64,000 bases of DNA, taken from Erythrocercus mccallii. Taxonomy: Eukaryota > Chordata > Aves > Passeriformes > Dicruridae. The translations under genes were made by a program, and so were the position numbers. Of the stretch, positions 1-12,494 are shown one piece after another; position 1 is the stretch's first letter, and each line of letters begins with the position of its first letter. A model generated the notes under the pieces. That model saw nothing but the letters and a program-made list of their open reading frames with translations, did not search any database and was not told where the DNA came from. The stretch covers positions 402,356 through 466,355 of the forward strand of contig VZRG01000437.1 in the NCBI GenBank assembly GCA_013397435.1, read 5' to 3'.

Positions 1-1989
1 TTTTCCTAAAATACCCAAGGATGATACTAAAATTTAAGTATCAAGCTCTATTTTTCCATATGAATATCTTTCCAAGCCTATAAATACAGTGGACTATGTT
101 TTTACGTTTGAGTGTTATTCCACTATAATCTATTAAAAAAACACAGTTGAAAATTACAATAATTTAGATTCAAATCAGGTGTATTTTTTTTTACTGAAAC
201 TGGGCAATCAAGTTTAGAAAAGGTAATCTGGTTCTGCATAACCCGTCCAAACTGTTCTCCTTTTCCACTGCAAACCTCAAGAATTCCCATCTGAGCAGGT
301 AAACTTTCAGTACAGAATGTGATGCGGATCAGTGGACTGCAAAGTAGCTACAGAGTGATATACAAAGAGATACTTAGGTTAAGATTAAATTTCCTGGGCC
401 TGATTTAGAGCACCTTAATTCTATCCCTTGGATTTGCAGAATATCTTAACAGATTTCCAACTTCATTTTCCCAGAGTTCAATCTTCTCAACTCAATATTT
501 GGGTATAATAAACACATCTATAGGAGTGTCTCAGCTATAAATATAATCTAAGCATGAAAAATTGCATAACTGAATGGCATGTAACTTGCAGTGGTGAAAA
601 CTGCCTCTAAAACTATATTACTAGGGCAATTCAAAGGAAAAATTGATTGAACGTTTCAGGATTTTATGACCATTCAACATTTCTTTAATGACCTCTAATG
701 TGCTTCAAACCTGGCCTAGATCACTCTACATCAGCTGTAAAGAACATTCTCTGCCAAGGTGGTTCATGAGTTTGGTGACTGTTACAGTAACATACATCTT
801 AGCATTAGCCTGTAGTAATGTGAAAAGAATAACTGGGATTCACCATTAATGCATGACCACGATGGACAATCTTCAATGGCTATGCCAGACCAAAAACAGC
901 GCTTCAAATTAATTTGAGTGAAAAAGTGCAGGTTTTGACTAAGCCTGCTTTAGGCAATGGTTAACTACATCGACACATTTACAGGGCTGCCCCAGCTTTA
1001 TACTCTTCTCTTTTCCCCTGATGCTGCTATTGAGCCAGTGCAACCACTTACTTGACAGCAAAGGTGAACCTCAGATTCAGGGACTCTCTCTTTGTCCATG
1101 GTCCATGATGGCAGTGGATTATCTTCTACTGCAGCTCCAGCACCTGTGTGTAAAGCCTAGATTCTGAGAACTGACCAAATAAAGTTGTCCTCATTTTTTC
1201 TTAGCTCTCTGTTCACTGTATGCTCAGTTGCAATAGTTTAACAATATGATTTCATACCCCAAGGACAACCAACAATTGAATTTTTAATAGGCTTTGTCTT
1301 CAAATAGAGATGTTTCTTAACATTAGTTACAGCTCTTGTTGCAATTCTTATTGGAACAAGCTGGACAATCAGCTTCTTACCTACATACTGGATTTAAGGT
1401 AGATCTCAGTAAATTCTCCTAAGGACAAGAAATCAGACACCATTAAAATGATTCTTTCCAATGCTAATGACTGGTTTTGATGATGCAAGGAACCTCTGTC
1501 ATGCAAAAACAGTGCAGAAAGAATGTTAAAAGACAAGTTTATTTGCACTCTTCTGTTCTCTTCCTTTCAGTGGGAATAACTGTTAACTTTCAAGGGTGGT
1601 ATACCAAGATTAAATTTATTTAGGTGGATGACCAGGAGAATTTAATTAAAAGTCACATTATAATAAAGCAAAATGATAGTTAGCTTGGACTGGAGTTATG
1701 GTTGCAAATAATCTCCAATGACTCTGCTCTCTAATAAGCACTGCATCCTACATCTGCTCAAAACATAATGCCTCTGCAATTGAAATGCATTTTTTTAAAA
1801 GCACAAACTACTATAAGGGTAGTTCAAAACTTCATTTTGCCTAACAGTTTTACATATTTCTTAAGGAAAAAGGTAAAGCATGTTTTTGAGTTCTGCACGT
1901 TTCTTAAGGACTTTGTTCCAGATGCAGTTAGTTCTAGGTCCAGTGTGTAGTAAAACTAGGCAAGATCAATCCTACTACTGAAGCTGGCA
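1..1989. other. Anonymous AT-rich sequence, no gene seen
   Basis: I see no recognisable coding exon, RNA gene or transposable element here. Open frames are short and resemble no family I know. The CR1 element that follows has no clean 5' junction, so the exact right edge is uncertain. Confidence 0.6.
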
Positions 1990-3786
1990 CTGAACATGGC
2001 AAGGGATGCAAGGTGTCACAGGAAGGGCTTCTACAGGTATGTTAATCAGAAAAGGAAAGTGAAATAAAACATACCATCTGATAAAAAATGCGGTTAAATT
2101 GGTAAAAGTAGAAGAAGACTGAGGCACTCAATAATTTTTTTGCCTCAGTCTTCAGAGGCAGTCTCTCTTCCCAAACCTCATGAGTAAATGGACAGGAGGA
2201 TGGGGACTAGAGGAGCAAAGTCCATTTTTGTGTAAGTAAAGATAAGGCTCATGAGTATCTGAGGAACTTGGGCATGCATGAGTCTATGGGACCTGATGAA
2301 ATATATCTGAGAGTCCTCAGGGAATGGGTGATGTAGTTCCCAAGCCATTCCCCATGGTATTAAAAAATCCATGGCAGTCAGGAGAACTCAAAGGTGTCTG
2401 GATAAGGAGAAACATTGCACTCATCTTTAAACAGGGAAGAAAAGAGGATACTGTGAACAACCAACCTGTCAGCCTCACCTCTGTGCATGGGAAGATGATG
2501 GAACAGATCCTCCTAGAAGCTGTGCTAAGGGGCATGGAGGACAGGGAGGTGACAGCACTGAGGATAAGTCTTGTCTGACCAACTCAGTGGCCGTCTGTGG
2601 TTGAGGTACTCCATCAGTGGACAGGGGATGGGTTACAGGTCATCTATCTGGATCCTGTAAAGCCTTTGACAGAGTCCCCCACAACATCCTTCTCTCCAAA
2701 CTGGAGAGAGATGGATTCAGTGGGTGGGCTGTTAGGTGAATAAGTGATTGGATGGTAGCGTCCAGAGGGTAGTGGTCAATGACTCAGGTTGGACATCAGT
2801 GATAAGAGGTGTCCCTTGGTGATCTGTACAGGGACCAGAGTTTTTTAATATCCTCCTCAATGACATAAACAAAGGGATCGAGTGCACCCTCACAGATCTG
2901 CAGATGACCCCAAGCTGAGAGGTGCTTTTGACATACCTGAAGGATAGGATGTCATCCAGAGGGATCTGGACAAGCTGGAGAAGTGGCTCATGGGAACCTC
3001 ATGGGGTTTAACAAGACCAAGTGCTGGTGCTGCATCTGGGTCAGAGCAAACCCTGGTATCAATCCAGGCTGGGGATGAACAGATCCAGAGCAGCCCTGCC
3101 CAGAAGGACCTGGGGGTGCTGCAGGGTGAGAGGCTGGACATGACCCAGCCATGGGCACTCACAGCCCAGAGAGCCAAACGTGTCCTGGGCTGCACCCAGA
3201 GCAGTGTGGGCAGCAGGGCCAGGGAGGGGATTCTGCCCCTCTGCTCTGCTCTGCTGAGAGCCCACCTGCAGGGCTGCATCCAGCTCTGGGGTCCCAGCAC
3301 AGGGAGAACATGGACCTGCTGAAGTGGATCCAGAGGAGGGCCAGAAAAGTAATCAGAGAGATGGAACATCCCTGCAAGGAATGTTTTTCCTGTGAGGAAA
3401 GGCTGAAAGAATTGGGACTGTTCAGCCTGGAAAAGAAGTGACCTAATTTGAATGACCTAATTTTGGCCTTCCAAAAACTGAAGAGAATTTACAATGAAGA
3501 TAGAGAGAGACTATTTACAAGAACTAGTGCCAGAACAACAGGGAAACAGTTTTAACTGAAAGAGAGTAGGTTTAGATTAGGTATCAGGAAAAAAATTACT
3601 GTGAGGGTGCTGAGGCATTGGAAGATGTTGCTCAGAGAAGGTGTGGATGCCCTGTCCCTGGCAATGTTCAAGGCCAGGTTGGATGAGGCTCTGAGTGACC
3701 TGGTCTGGTGAAAAGCATCCCTGCCCATGGCAGGAGAGATGGAAGGAGATGGTCTTTTCCAACCCAAGCCATTCTTTGATTCTATA
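1990..3786 (+). mobile_element. CR1 LINE, 5'-truncated, decayed ORF2 and 3' end
   Basis: This is a CR1 non-LTR retrotransposon remnant read on the + strand. It starts in the ORF2 linker between endonuclease and reverse transcriptase (RT), about 1996-2170. The RT start lies near 2360-2575 (frame with WQSGELKGVWIRRN and QPVSLTSVHGKMMEQILLEA). The catalytic FADD box survives as SADD near 2897-2908, and the C-terminal region (RRARKVIREME...ERLKELGLFSLEKK) is near 3330-3440. The 3' end carries the CR1-type tail 'ccattctttgattctata' at about 3769-3786. Many stops and frame changes break the frame, so it cannot move by itself. Family features are from knowledge of CR1; no alignment was run. No target duplication is expected or seen. 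Confidence 0.93.
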
Positions 3787-6700
3787 TTTTTGTTTTCCTG
3801 GACATAGCAGAAATCTCATATGAGTATTGAAAAACATTTTGTTGATTATCTCTTCTGATATGCCTTCCGCAGCTTTTACCCCACAAGCGGGCAATTTAGC
3901 TTTAGTTTACAATGTGAGAGCAAAGAAATATTTCAGAATTGCAACACTATCTACAATCTGAAATTATCAGCTTTTAACAACATATACAACAATTATATAG
4001 TGGTTTTAACCTGGTAATAATTACTGATTACTGATATCACAAGAGGAAAATGTCAACATTAAAAAGAAAAATGATATGACTTTACTTGACAGGACTTGAA
4101 ATTTTAGCAAGATTGCATAAGGTAGCAAACACTCCACAGGTTGACCCTTAGCAACAGAGATGTGCTTATGAGAGATACAGTTTTTCATTAAAAAAAAAAA
4201 GAAAAAAGAAGAAGAAGAATCTCATCAGAAAATCATCAGAAAAAGAAGAATCCTAAACTGGGCACAAAATGAATCAGCACTCATCAATATTAAAATATCA
4301 ATTAACAAATATCGAGATATCAGTAAATTCATTTCTATGTTACTAATAGAAGCAGCTGAGCTTGTTCAAACCTGTCCTTCCTGAGAGAGAGATGAGACTC
4401 TGGTAATTAGTTTTTAAATAAAGTTTTATTTTTATTCACTGCATGTCAATAAGAATTCAAGTTAAGCCTCACACAGCTAAAGCAGTATAACACTGCACAA
4501 GTTATTGAATTTGTGCAGGGATACTTAATAGACTGTATATTACAGTGTAGAAAGGATGTAATGTATCATATCATTCCCAAGTACAGGCAAATTTTAAAGG
4601 GCATTATTTCTGCAGATAGAAAGTATAACTATTTTTTAACAACAGAAAGAAAAATAATTCTCTCTGTGTGAATATGTGTTATAAAGTATATTTCTATGCA
4701 TATATAACTGTAATACTTTTGTGCAAAATTTCTCAGAAATTAGCTCAAGGTACAGAATTCTGTTCTAGGAAGTCTCAGTGGATTCCCCCAAATAGTCCTG
4801 ATCTTCTCTGTACATACGAAATTCTGCAGTATGGAAACCTTCCCTCCTCTCTATAAAAGAGTAGGATCTGAAGCATTTATCTCAAGTTTAAAGACAAGAT
4901 TCATGAATATGATACTGAAGTTTATTCAGGGTGGAGTGGATGTGTAGATCAGTTAGAAAGGTTTTATGAAGATAATAATGTTCAGCTCCTCAGTTTAAAT
5001 TGTATTGTGCTATGGACTAACACAAAATTTCTGATACATACTGAAATAAATTTCATAGATTAGAAGAAATTATGAGCCTGCTGCTGTGATGCAGAATTAA
5101 AAAGTAAAAATAATAACTCAAGAAACAGTATATAAAGATTTGACTAGAAAGTAAAATTGTGAGCAATAAAGATGTAGGGGTAATAAACACTTTGCCTTAT
5201 TTTCAGTCTGCTATTTTCTACACAATGAAGGACAGTACAAGGGCAAGTGCTGAAGGGTTACAGAGTTTAAGTATCATCCTGTAGTCACATCAATCACAAC
5301 AAAATTCCACAGACCAAGGAGAACTATTCAGAAGATGTGGAGTATTTACTCTTCAAGCCTAAAGTAAATCAGTTTCCTGAATTGTAAGTGAAATTTTGAA
5401 ATGATAGATTTTTGAAGTGCTCAACTTGACCTGACAAGAACATACAGATGTAGAAAAGTTTTAGAGATGTGTTGTCAAGACACTGGATGTGCTCAGGGTG
5501 TAATATCCTTTTGTGCATGAGACAGTATATATCTTTATTCATAGAGACCTCCTGTGCTAGCATTAATATCCCTCTATATCCTGGTACACAGGCTGGGTCC
5601 AAATCTTCACCTTGTGCTCCTCTCCCTTGAAGACTTGAGGAGACAGTTTCTGTGCTCCTTGTGGAAAGGGGGTTGGGAGAGCTGAGACTGTTTTATATGT
5701 GGTCTGTCCCACAGAGCCTCCAGATGAAGCTGCAGGGAGAACAGTAGGTTTCCTTCTAAACATCTAAGTCACAAGGGCTTAATATTCTTTTAAGGAATCT
5801 CAGTATTGTGCCCACAGCTATCTTGAGTCCAGTCTAAAGCAAAGTTTTTGTACGATGGCTGACGTGGGGGGCAGCACTGACCCACATGAGCCATAGGAAG
5901 GAGTAGCATCACCACATGAATGGATACCACAATGATCCAGAAGTTCACACAGACAGAAACTGACTTTAGTAGAAAGAGAGTAGTGCTACACCAAGCTGGA
6001 TATGAGGCTCATGTGTTCTGCAATCTATACTTCCTCTAGCTATTGAGTGAGTATGAGAACACACCCTCTCCAGTAAAAGTATTTGCCTTTGTCTCTGTGC
6101 ATACTGCTTAAAAAACAAGTGTGTTTTCCCTGAAGTTCTTGCAGTTATTTTAAAAATTTAAAATGTGGATACATTGCTTTGTTTCTTCTTATGAGAGCTT
6201 ATGAGAGAATGAGAATATCAGAAAGTTACTGCCTCATTGTTATTTTTGACTGAAAATATAAGAAACAAAAAATGTCATCATTCAAGAAGCATATCTGAAA
6301 AGCTTGGTGACCACAAGCAGACAGTAATATGTATCAATTAACTTTTTAAAATAATTTATTTATTTATATATATTTTTTATAATTATATGCCTACTAGTTT
6401 TATATGCTATGTTCATTTTCATAAAATCTTTTTTCTGCCTATATAATATTTGAGATATTTTTCCTGAAGTTCTTGCAGTAATTTTAACAATTTCAGTGCA
6501 CTTTAATGGATGTCCAACATAAACCAAATGTAAGCAGACAAATATTCATAAATAAATTCATAAATAAACCACTAATAAGCTAAAAAAATAAATATTCAAC
6601 TTATCATTTTAAACATAATTAAATTGTGAACAATAAAAATGTTAATAAATATTTGCTGAAGTAAATTGATAATGATTCTGTATAACCTTATGCTTACCAA

Positions 6701-8694
6701 AAATTACTGCAGTTATTATAAAGTGTAAAATGATTCTGTACAAAATTATGGTTGCCAGAAATTACTGCAGTTATTATAAAGGCAGTATTTAACTTGAAAT
6801 CAATACATCCTTATAGCTATCATTCAAGTTTTGTAAGCAAACACTTAAATGACAAAATGCAAAGCAAGATTGAAATTGATGTTGCTGATGTAAATCAGTC
6901 AAAGTCTGACAAAATCCTTTTGGCAGCGTTATATAGCAATCACTTGTGTAACTCCCTCTGAGTCTTTTTGCAAGATGAAGCATTTGGTGCTGATTTTTGG
7001 TGCTCAGTCATCTCTCCAGAAGGCATTTAGGAGCAGCAATTGGCTTTGCAGTTATTTCCATCACTGTCTTCCAAAGTGATCTTAATGGACCATGTGTTCT
7101 CAGTAAAGGGCTTATTTCTCTTCTGAATTCCTCTGCATACCGGGGAAGGATTATCCTGTCACATCACTAGGATTTATAACAGAGTCTCACTCATAAGCAA
7201 TTGAAACCCAGGTGTGTTCAACATTTTTTTTCTGCACCCAAGAGACAAGGCCATTTCTGCCAGATTACACTAAAGGGACTTGTAGGGGAGCAGCATTGCT
7301 CATGGAGTCCCTTAATCCCGGGTACAGAGCAGTTAGAGCTCTGCTACCTGCCAGACGTCACCCTGAAGGATGTATTTGGCCAGTTCAGTGACAGCTGTCC
7401 CTACTTGAATATGAGAAGTAGCATGTTCTTCACCAAATATAAATTTATTCCTTCTTGGCACAAAATGTATTGATTTTTCACATAGTTTTCTGCAGCCTTT
7501 CTTGCTTGTCTTGGCCTTAGGTGCAGCTTGACATCTTCCCTCTTCTCCAAAACTTCCCAACAAGAAACAAGAACCTACCCTAACCAAAACAAGTCCTGTA
7601 GGAATCCAGCTACAGAGATTGTGTCTGCAAAATGCCGTATAATTTCTGGTGATTGTAGGAGTTCCCAGTAAGAAACAGTGTAAGTGTGCAGAGGAAACCT
7701 TAATTACTGTCTTGTTTTCTAACAACTTCAACTTATCATCAACTTAACTCTTTTCCAGAGTTTAGAGAGCAAATGTATATATATAATCACCATTTATGTA
7801 TATTCAGTTGATAATTTCCTGGTATATGATAATTTTGAATTTTGAAAATGTTAATGAGAGCTGTAGCTTGCATAACAAGCCTGAATTAAGAAAATCCGTT
7901 TATATATCTATATGTATTTTGCATAAATTACACTCCCCAAGAGTGGGAATACTGGTCTAATGCAAAAATATCTCACAGGGGAGTTACTTGCATGTGATTA
8001 AGCTTTTGCTTTTTTCTTTTTCTTTTTTTTTAAGACAGATGTTTTTCTTAAGCAATCTACCTAAAATGTTACATTATTCTTAATGGCATAAAAAATTGAT
8101 TACAAAACTCTTATGAAATCTGTATCACTATATGTTTTCACATTAGAATCAGTGTCTTGATTTAAGTCTTTCAGAAACCCTGGCGACCAGATCCTTACAA
8201 ATTGCTCCACTCAGCTCAGTGACATGTGAACTCCTGCCCTACTAATGCCAAAGAGCAGTTTCCATTCCAGGGAGGCTCCAGACCCTGCCATGCATGGGAA
8301 GAGGAAAGCAGTAGCTGCAGCAAACCTGTTTGTCTGGAGTTGCATAAGCAAAAGCCAAAGCAAATATTGAGAAGAGTCCTCAGGCATGGGCAGGGTGCAC
8401 TGGATTTCAGGGGAGGAAGATACAGCTGCAGATTCCAGAGCATGCACATGGCCTGGGTTCAGACGTCTGCTGGCTGGGCACCCCAGCAGAAAGCATCCTC
8501 TGGAGCAGTCAAAACCTGGAGTCATGCAGAAATAGCCAAGTCACTCTCCTGACAGTAGCTTTGCAGACTTTATAATGTCTGAGCAACAGAAAAACACTTC
8601 GCTCTCTCACGAAGAATAAAACTCCTTTTCAGCTTGACAAAACCTTTGCTTTGTTGATTTTAAATTAAATGTTTTGTCACCTGTTTCAGGCTTT
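3787..8694. other. Anonymous sequence with AT-rich core, no gene seen
   Basis: No coding gene or clear transposable element is visible. The stretch holds an A-rich tract (4190-4215), a very AT-rich zone (6330-6660), a 58-bp tandem duplication (6671-6786) and a roughly 30-bp imperfect direct repeat at 6124-6153 and 6458-6487. Opposing open frames at 7201-7473 and 7333-7731 and a cluster at 8211-8552 show no family signature, so I treat them as chance frames. Confidence 0.55.
6671..6786. repeat. Tandem duplication, 2 copies, period 58 bp
   Basis: Copy 1 begins at 6671 and copy 2 at 6729. Both begin 'aatgattctgta' and both contain 'attactgcagttattataaa', ending at 6722 and 6780. A handful of substitutions separate the copies, so the duplication is old. 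It lies just right of the AT-rich zone. Confidence 0.85.
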
Positions 8695-8779
8695 ATAAGT
8701 GTGTTGGTTTTGCACGGAAGTGGTTTGTTTTTCAAGAAAGTTATAGTAAAACCAATCAGGGACTAGCTTTGAATACTGA

Positions 8780-9554
8780 CAACCTGTAGAACTAATTAGA
8801 GAGCTAGAAACAGCTCTGGGCTATACAGGTTAAAAATCAGAGAATGCTCGGGAAAAATCCTTTTCCTTCCAGACTGAAGAGCAGGTCACAACTGGCCTGG
8901 CCTGCTCCATGCAGCCCCAGGGCCCCAGCAGCTGCCAACGGGGAAGGGAAAGCTGCAGCTACAAACATCCAACTGTTGAAAAATAATTTGCGCAAAAATA
9001 ATTAAAATCTACAGCATTTGTGTAACCAAAGCCAAAGTGGTTTGCATTGGGTGATAAGAGAAGAAAGATCCAAATACCAAACAAGGATAAGCTGTCTCCA
9101 GAGATGTTTATCCAAGGGATTTTATTCATCTGCAAGGCCTCAGTTATATGCATCCGATATGCCTCAACCATAAGATATTATTCGTCACCAAAGATGTTTA
9201 TTCCAGGACAGAATTCCAGTAAGGAGATGAATTGATCACCCAACTCCAGAAAACTTTTCATCAGACCAGCAACAAGAAGATAAAATACATGAATATGCTA
9301 AAAGAATAAGATCAACAGAGGAGCAAGAAGACCCCCCCCGCTCAGCCAAAGAAAATATAAAACAGGACTCTGTGAAAGCAGGATTGGCAAGTCACAGGAG
9401 AATGGGACAACGCGTTCCTCCCTGTCTCACCCAGCACTGATCGCCAGGCTCAGCATCGCTTTGAATTTTGCTTGTGGCTTTTTACGATTCTGTTTTGATT
9501 ATGAAATAAATTCTCTTTATTGATAAAATTGGCTAATTCATTTATAACACAACC
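8780..9554 (+). mobile_element. Complete solo LTR (LTR A), nested, with 5-bp target duplication
   Basis: The LTR runs from 8785 ('tgtagaac') to 9549 ('ttataaca'), 765 bp, with the TG...CA ends of retroviral LTRs. It is flanked on both sides by 'caacc' (8780-8784 and 9550-9554). U3 ends in a TATA box at 9356-9362, and an AATAAA signal is at 9505-9510. Its U5 ('actgatcgccaggctcagc' followed by a T-rich tail ending 'atttataaca') resembles the LTR at 45013-45710, so the two belong to related families. No internal retroviral genes adjoin it, so it is a solo LTR left by recombination. Confidence 0.85.
9356..9362 (+). promoter_or_regulatory. TATA box of LTR A
   Basis: TATAAAA, about 145 bp upstream of the LTR's AATAAA signal (9505-9510). 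This is the usual U3-R order of a retroviral LTR promoter. Activity is not known. Confidence 0.6.
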
Positions 9555-10758
9555 AACCCTAAAACCTGCCCTGCCACCGGCCTGGGCTGAGGGAGGTGTC
9601 CCCGGGCCCCCGGGAGCAGCTCCGAGCCTGGGCTATGCCCACCCCGATGCCACCAAGGGGTGGAGGATAGCGTCCATCAGCCTGCATGGCTACTAAAATC
9701 CTAAAATCCGCTGTTCTCCAACCACTCCAACCTCTCAGTGTAATGCTACTGAGGCCTCCCCCATTAGCACAGCTTTAAAATCCAACACCATAAACTGCAG
9801 CCCAATAGAAAAAAAACTGAGCAAAATATAACCTCTTTCACTGCATAAATGAAATCTGAAGAAATCAACCCTCTTACCAAGTAAGAAGAAAAAGACAGGT
9901 AAGACATTAAAAAACACAGCATAAAACTGAAGTCTGTAAAAAAAAAGTCCTAAGTAAGAAGAAAATTAAAGAGTTACTTAGTTTGAACTAGACTTCTCTT
10001 ATAAAACCATAGAGAATAGACTAAAATATCCCTATAACTTATAGAATGCTTTTTCAGAAAATACAAAATTCTAGTCATAACTGTAAGCTAATGTAACTGT
10101 AATCTAATAGAAAATTTTAAACAAACAAACAAAAAGCCCTCTACCCCCAGGGAAAAAGAAGACCTCTGTTTCTTAAAATAAAAATAATGTTAAAAATATA
10201 TAAAGAAATATTTTATACTAAACCAGTCATCCTTAAACTAGACCCTAATAAACTAATATACCCATAAGCACAGCTACAAGAAAAGCTACCAAATAAGAAA
10301 GACTTCATGGTTTACAAAGTTTCCAAGCAGCTGCAAATTCATAAGAACCACCAGAAAACTGTTTAACACTGTCTCCATGAGATTTCTAAAAAACCCCTCC
10401 TCTCCCTAAAAACTAATAAAACACTATTTTAAAGTAGTAAAAATGTCTAAAAATCCCAAGTTTTGTCTCTTTATATTATCAGTAAAAAAGTTAACTGTTG
10501 TAAAAAAAGTGGTTTAAAAGTTTCATTCTAATTCTTATTAATTTTTTTCTTTCTAGAGTTTTATTAATAAACCTGTCTTATACCTTTTAAAATTTTAAAC
10601 TTACATTGTTTTTCTCCTAATCCTATCTCACAAAGGAAAAAAGTAAATAATTCTAGTAAGCAGTCAAACCACTACACTGATTTAGAAAAAAAAAATTAAC
10701 AAACATAAACCCACTACAATAATCAAAAGGGGTTTTTTGGTTTGGTCTGATTTTTGAA

Positions 10759-10807
10759 GGGTTGGTTGGTTGGTTGGTTGGTTGGTTGGTTGGTTGGCTG
10801 GTTGGTT
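10759..10807. repeat. (GGTT)n microsatellite
   Basis: About eleven tandem GGTT units with one interruption (ggct near 10797), starting about 40 bp right of the proposed end of LTR B. Confidence 0.95.
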
Positions 10808-12447
10808 TTTTTGGAGTTTTTTGTCTGTATGTAAAACCTAGCACCATTTTTTTTACACAAATTTGATAACATTTGCAGTATCCCACATTTCTAATCTGGT
10901 ACATAAAATGCTTGGAGCCAATTTCCCAGTTGAAGTTGTAACAGGTTGGGAAAATAAATTCTTCATCAATGGCAGGGATATTAACAGCAAGAGCCTACAA
11001 AAAAGTTTAAAACAATAAAAATCATGGTGTTATGCACCTTTGTGAGGATATGTGCAGATGGCAAAATGCAGGTAAAGCTGCAGTAATACCTGGCAGTACC
11101 TGCACAGGCACTGATGGCAGTGAGGACACTTGCACAGACTTTTGCTTCTAATGGCAAACATTCCTACCTTCTGTGTGCTTGCTCTCCTGTCGCATGTGTT
11201 GCATGGCTTTATTAGCTATTACTCACCCCAAAATGCTGTTTCTTCAGGGACATTCTCTTACCCAAACTAAGCACAAGCTGTCTAACATGGTATAGTTTCA
11301 TGTGCCATTGACCCATCTATCCTGCCTCACTACTGGAATCACTTACCTGACTTACTTCTCCTGTCTCCCAAGGGTATTTTGACAATTAATTACTTCAAAT
11401 TTGCAAACATTTTCATCCCGATTTTTTGGTTATGGAAATGTATATATATATGGGATTAGTGTAGTGCATGCAAAACCCATCAATACCCTGATTTCTGTGA
11501 ATTACTCAATAACATGCTTGCAGTACAACTATCAAGACCATAATTTTCTGAACCAGGATTGCTGTTGCAAAGCTGAAATAGGAATTTGAAAAACATTCGA
11601 GTTGTCACAGCGTTTAGACAGCCATTGACCAGGCTGTTCATTACATATATTTTAACAGCAGTGTTCTTCAGCAAGCAAACTCAACAAGCCAGAGATGTGC
11701 ACACTCCTTCCTCTCTTTGAGTAGCAGTAAACTATGCACTCTCATATTGCAGCACCAGTAAACTCACTTTACATCTCCTTCCCAAATTATAAGATCCAAG
11801 TCCAATAGCACTTACCTCTTTGGAGTACTATGTTGCATTTCATCGAGTCTTCTGATTCCTAAATCCTTCAAATATCCCAATGGTCAAGGTGTGAGATGCA
11901 GAGCCCTTCTGCCAGCAGAGACAGTTGTCTGAAAGAGCAAAATAGCATTTGTGAACACCAATTTCCATAAGAGACAAAACTAATGATATTTACACCTAGA
12001 GAGCTACTCCAGTGCCCCTCTATTGCTTGCAAATAACTTCCATAGAAAAGGATAATAAGGGAATATTGAAGAGAAATACAGAAAAATTAAATATTTTAGC
12101 TGCTTAACATATATAATTATAACAAATCATTATTTAATATAGTTTTATATCATGTCTGCAGCCTTTGTCAGGAACAGCTGTTCATTATACTAATCATTGT
12201 ACCCCCAAAGCAGGGCTAAAGGAGTTTGCCATTTGAATGAGGTTTGGAGAGCTGATGGGGAAAAGGAAGCTGTAATGGAAAATGGTGGTACTGTTAATGT
12301 TGGAGAAGTTACCACAGTCCATTTGGTACCTGATATTTGAAAAAGTGAATTATATGGAATATGCAGCCATATACAAGCATGTTCTGTGTTGCAAACTGCA
12401 CATCCCAGCACAGTTCTCCTGGAATACTTGTGCAGCTGCCTTTTACC

Positions 12448-12494
12448 AAAAGCCACTGAAGTCAGAGTTTGAAAAAGGCATTTCAGTGGCTTTT
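12448..12494. repeat. Perfect 13-bp inverted repeat with 21-base loop
   Basis: 'aaaagccactgaa' at 12448-12460 is the exact reverse complement of 'ttcagtggctttt' at 12482-12494. The transcript could fold into a short stem-loop. The stem is shorter than a typical microRNA precursor, and no flanking target duplication was found. Confidence 0.7.

Larger units (their letters stand above)
8695..10723 (+). mobile_element. Older ERVL-type solo LTR (LTR B), split by a nested LTR
   Basis: The outer element appears to run from 8700 to 10718, interrupted by the younger LTR at 8785-9549 plus its 5-bp duplication. Its first 16 bases, 'tgtgttggttttgcac', match exactly the 5' end of the minus-strand ERVL LTR at 58429-59547. 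Its last bases, 'ccactaca', resemble that LTR's 'ccacaaca' terminus. The flanks 'ataag' (8695-8699) and 'ataat' (10719-10723) look like a 5-bp target duplication with one change, as expected for ERVL. A polyadenylation-type AATAAA lies at 10566-10571. Net length without the insertion is about 1249 bp, close to the 1119 bp of the 58-kb copy. From about 9690 on it is G-poor and A-rich (see findings). That both halves belong to one element is an inference; the interior does not visibly match the 58-kb copy. Confidence 0.6.

Noticed and set aside
2890..3441. Overlapping frames up to 159 codons on both strands
   Set aside because: They fall in CR1 ORF2 sequence. Only the + strand frames carry CR1 protein phrases and these are broken by stops.
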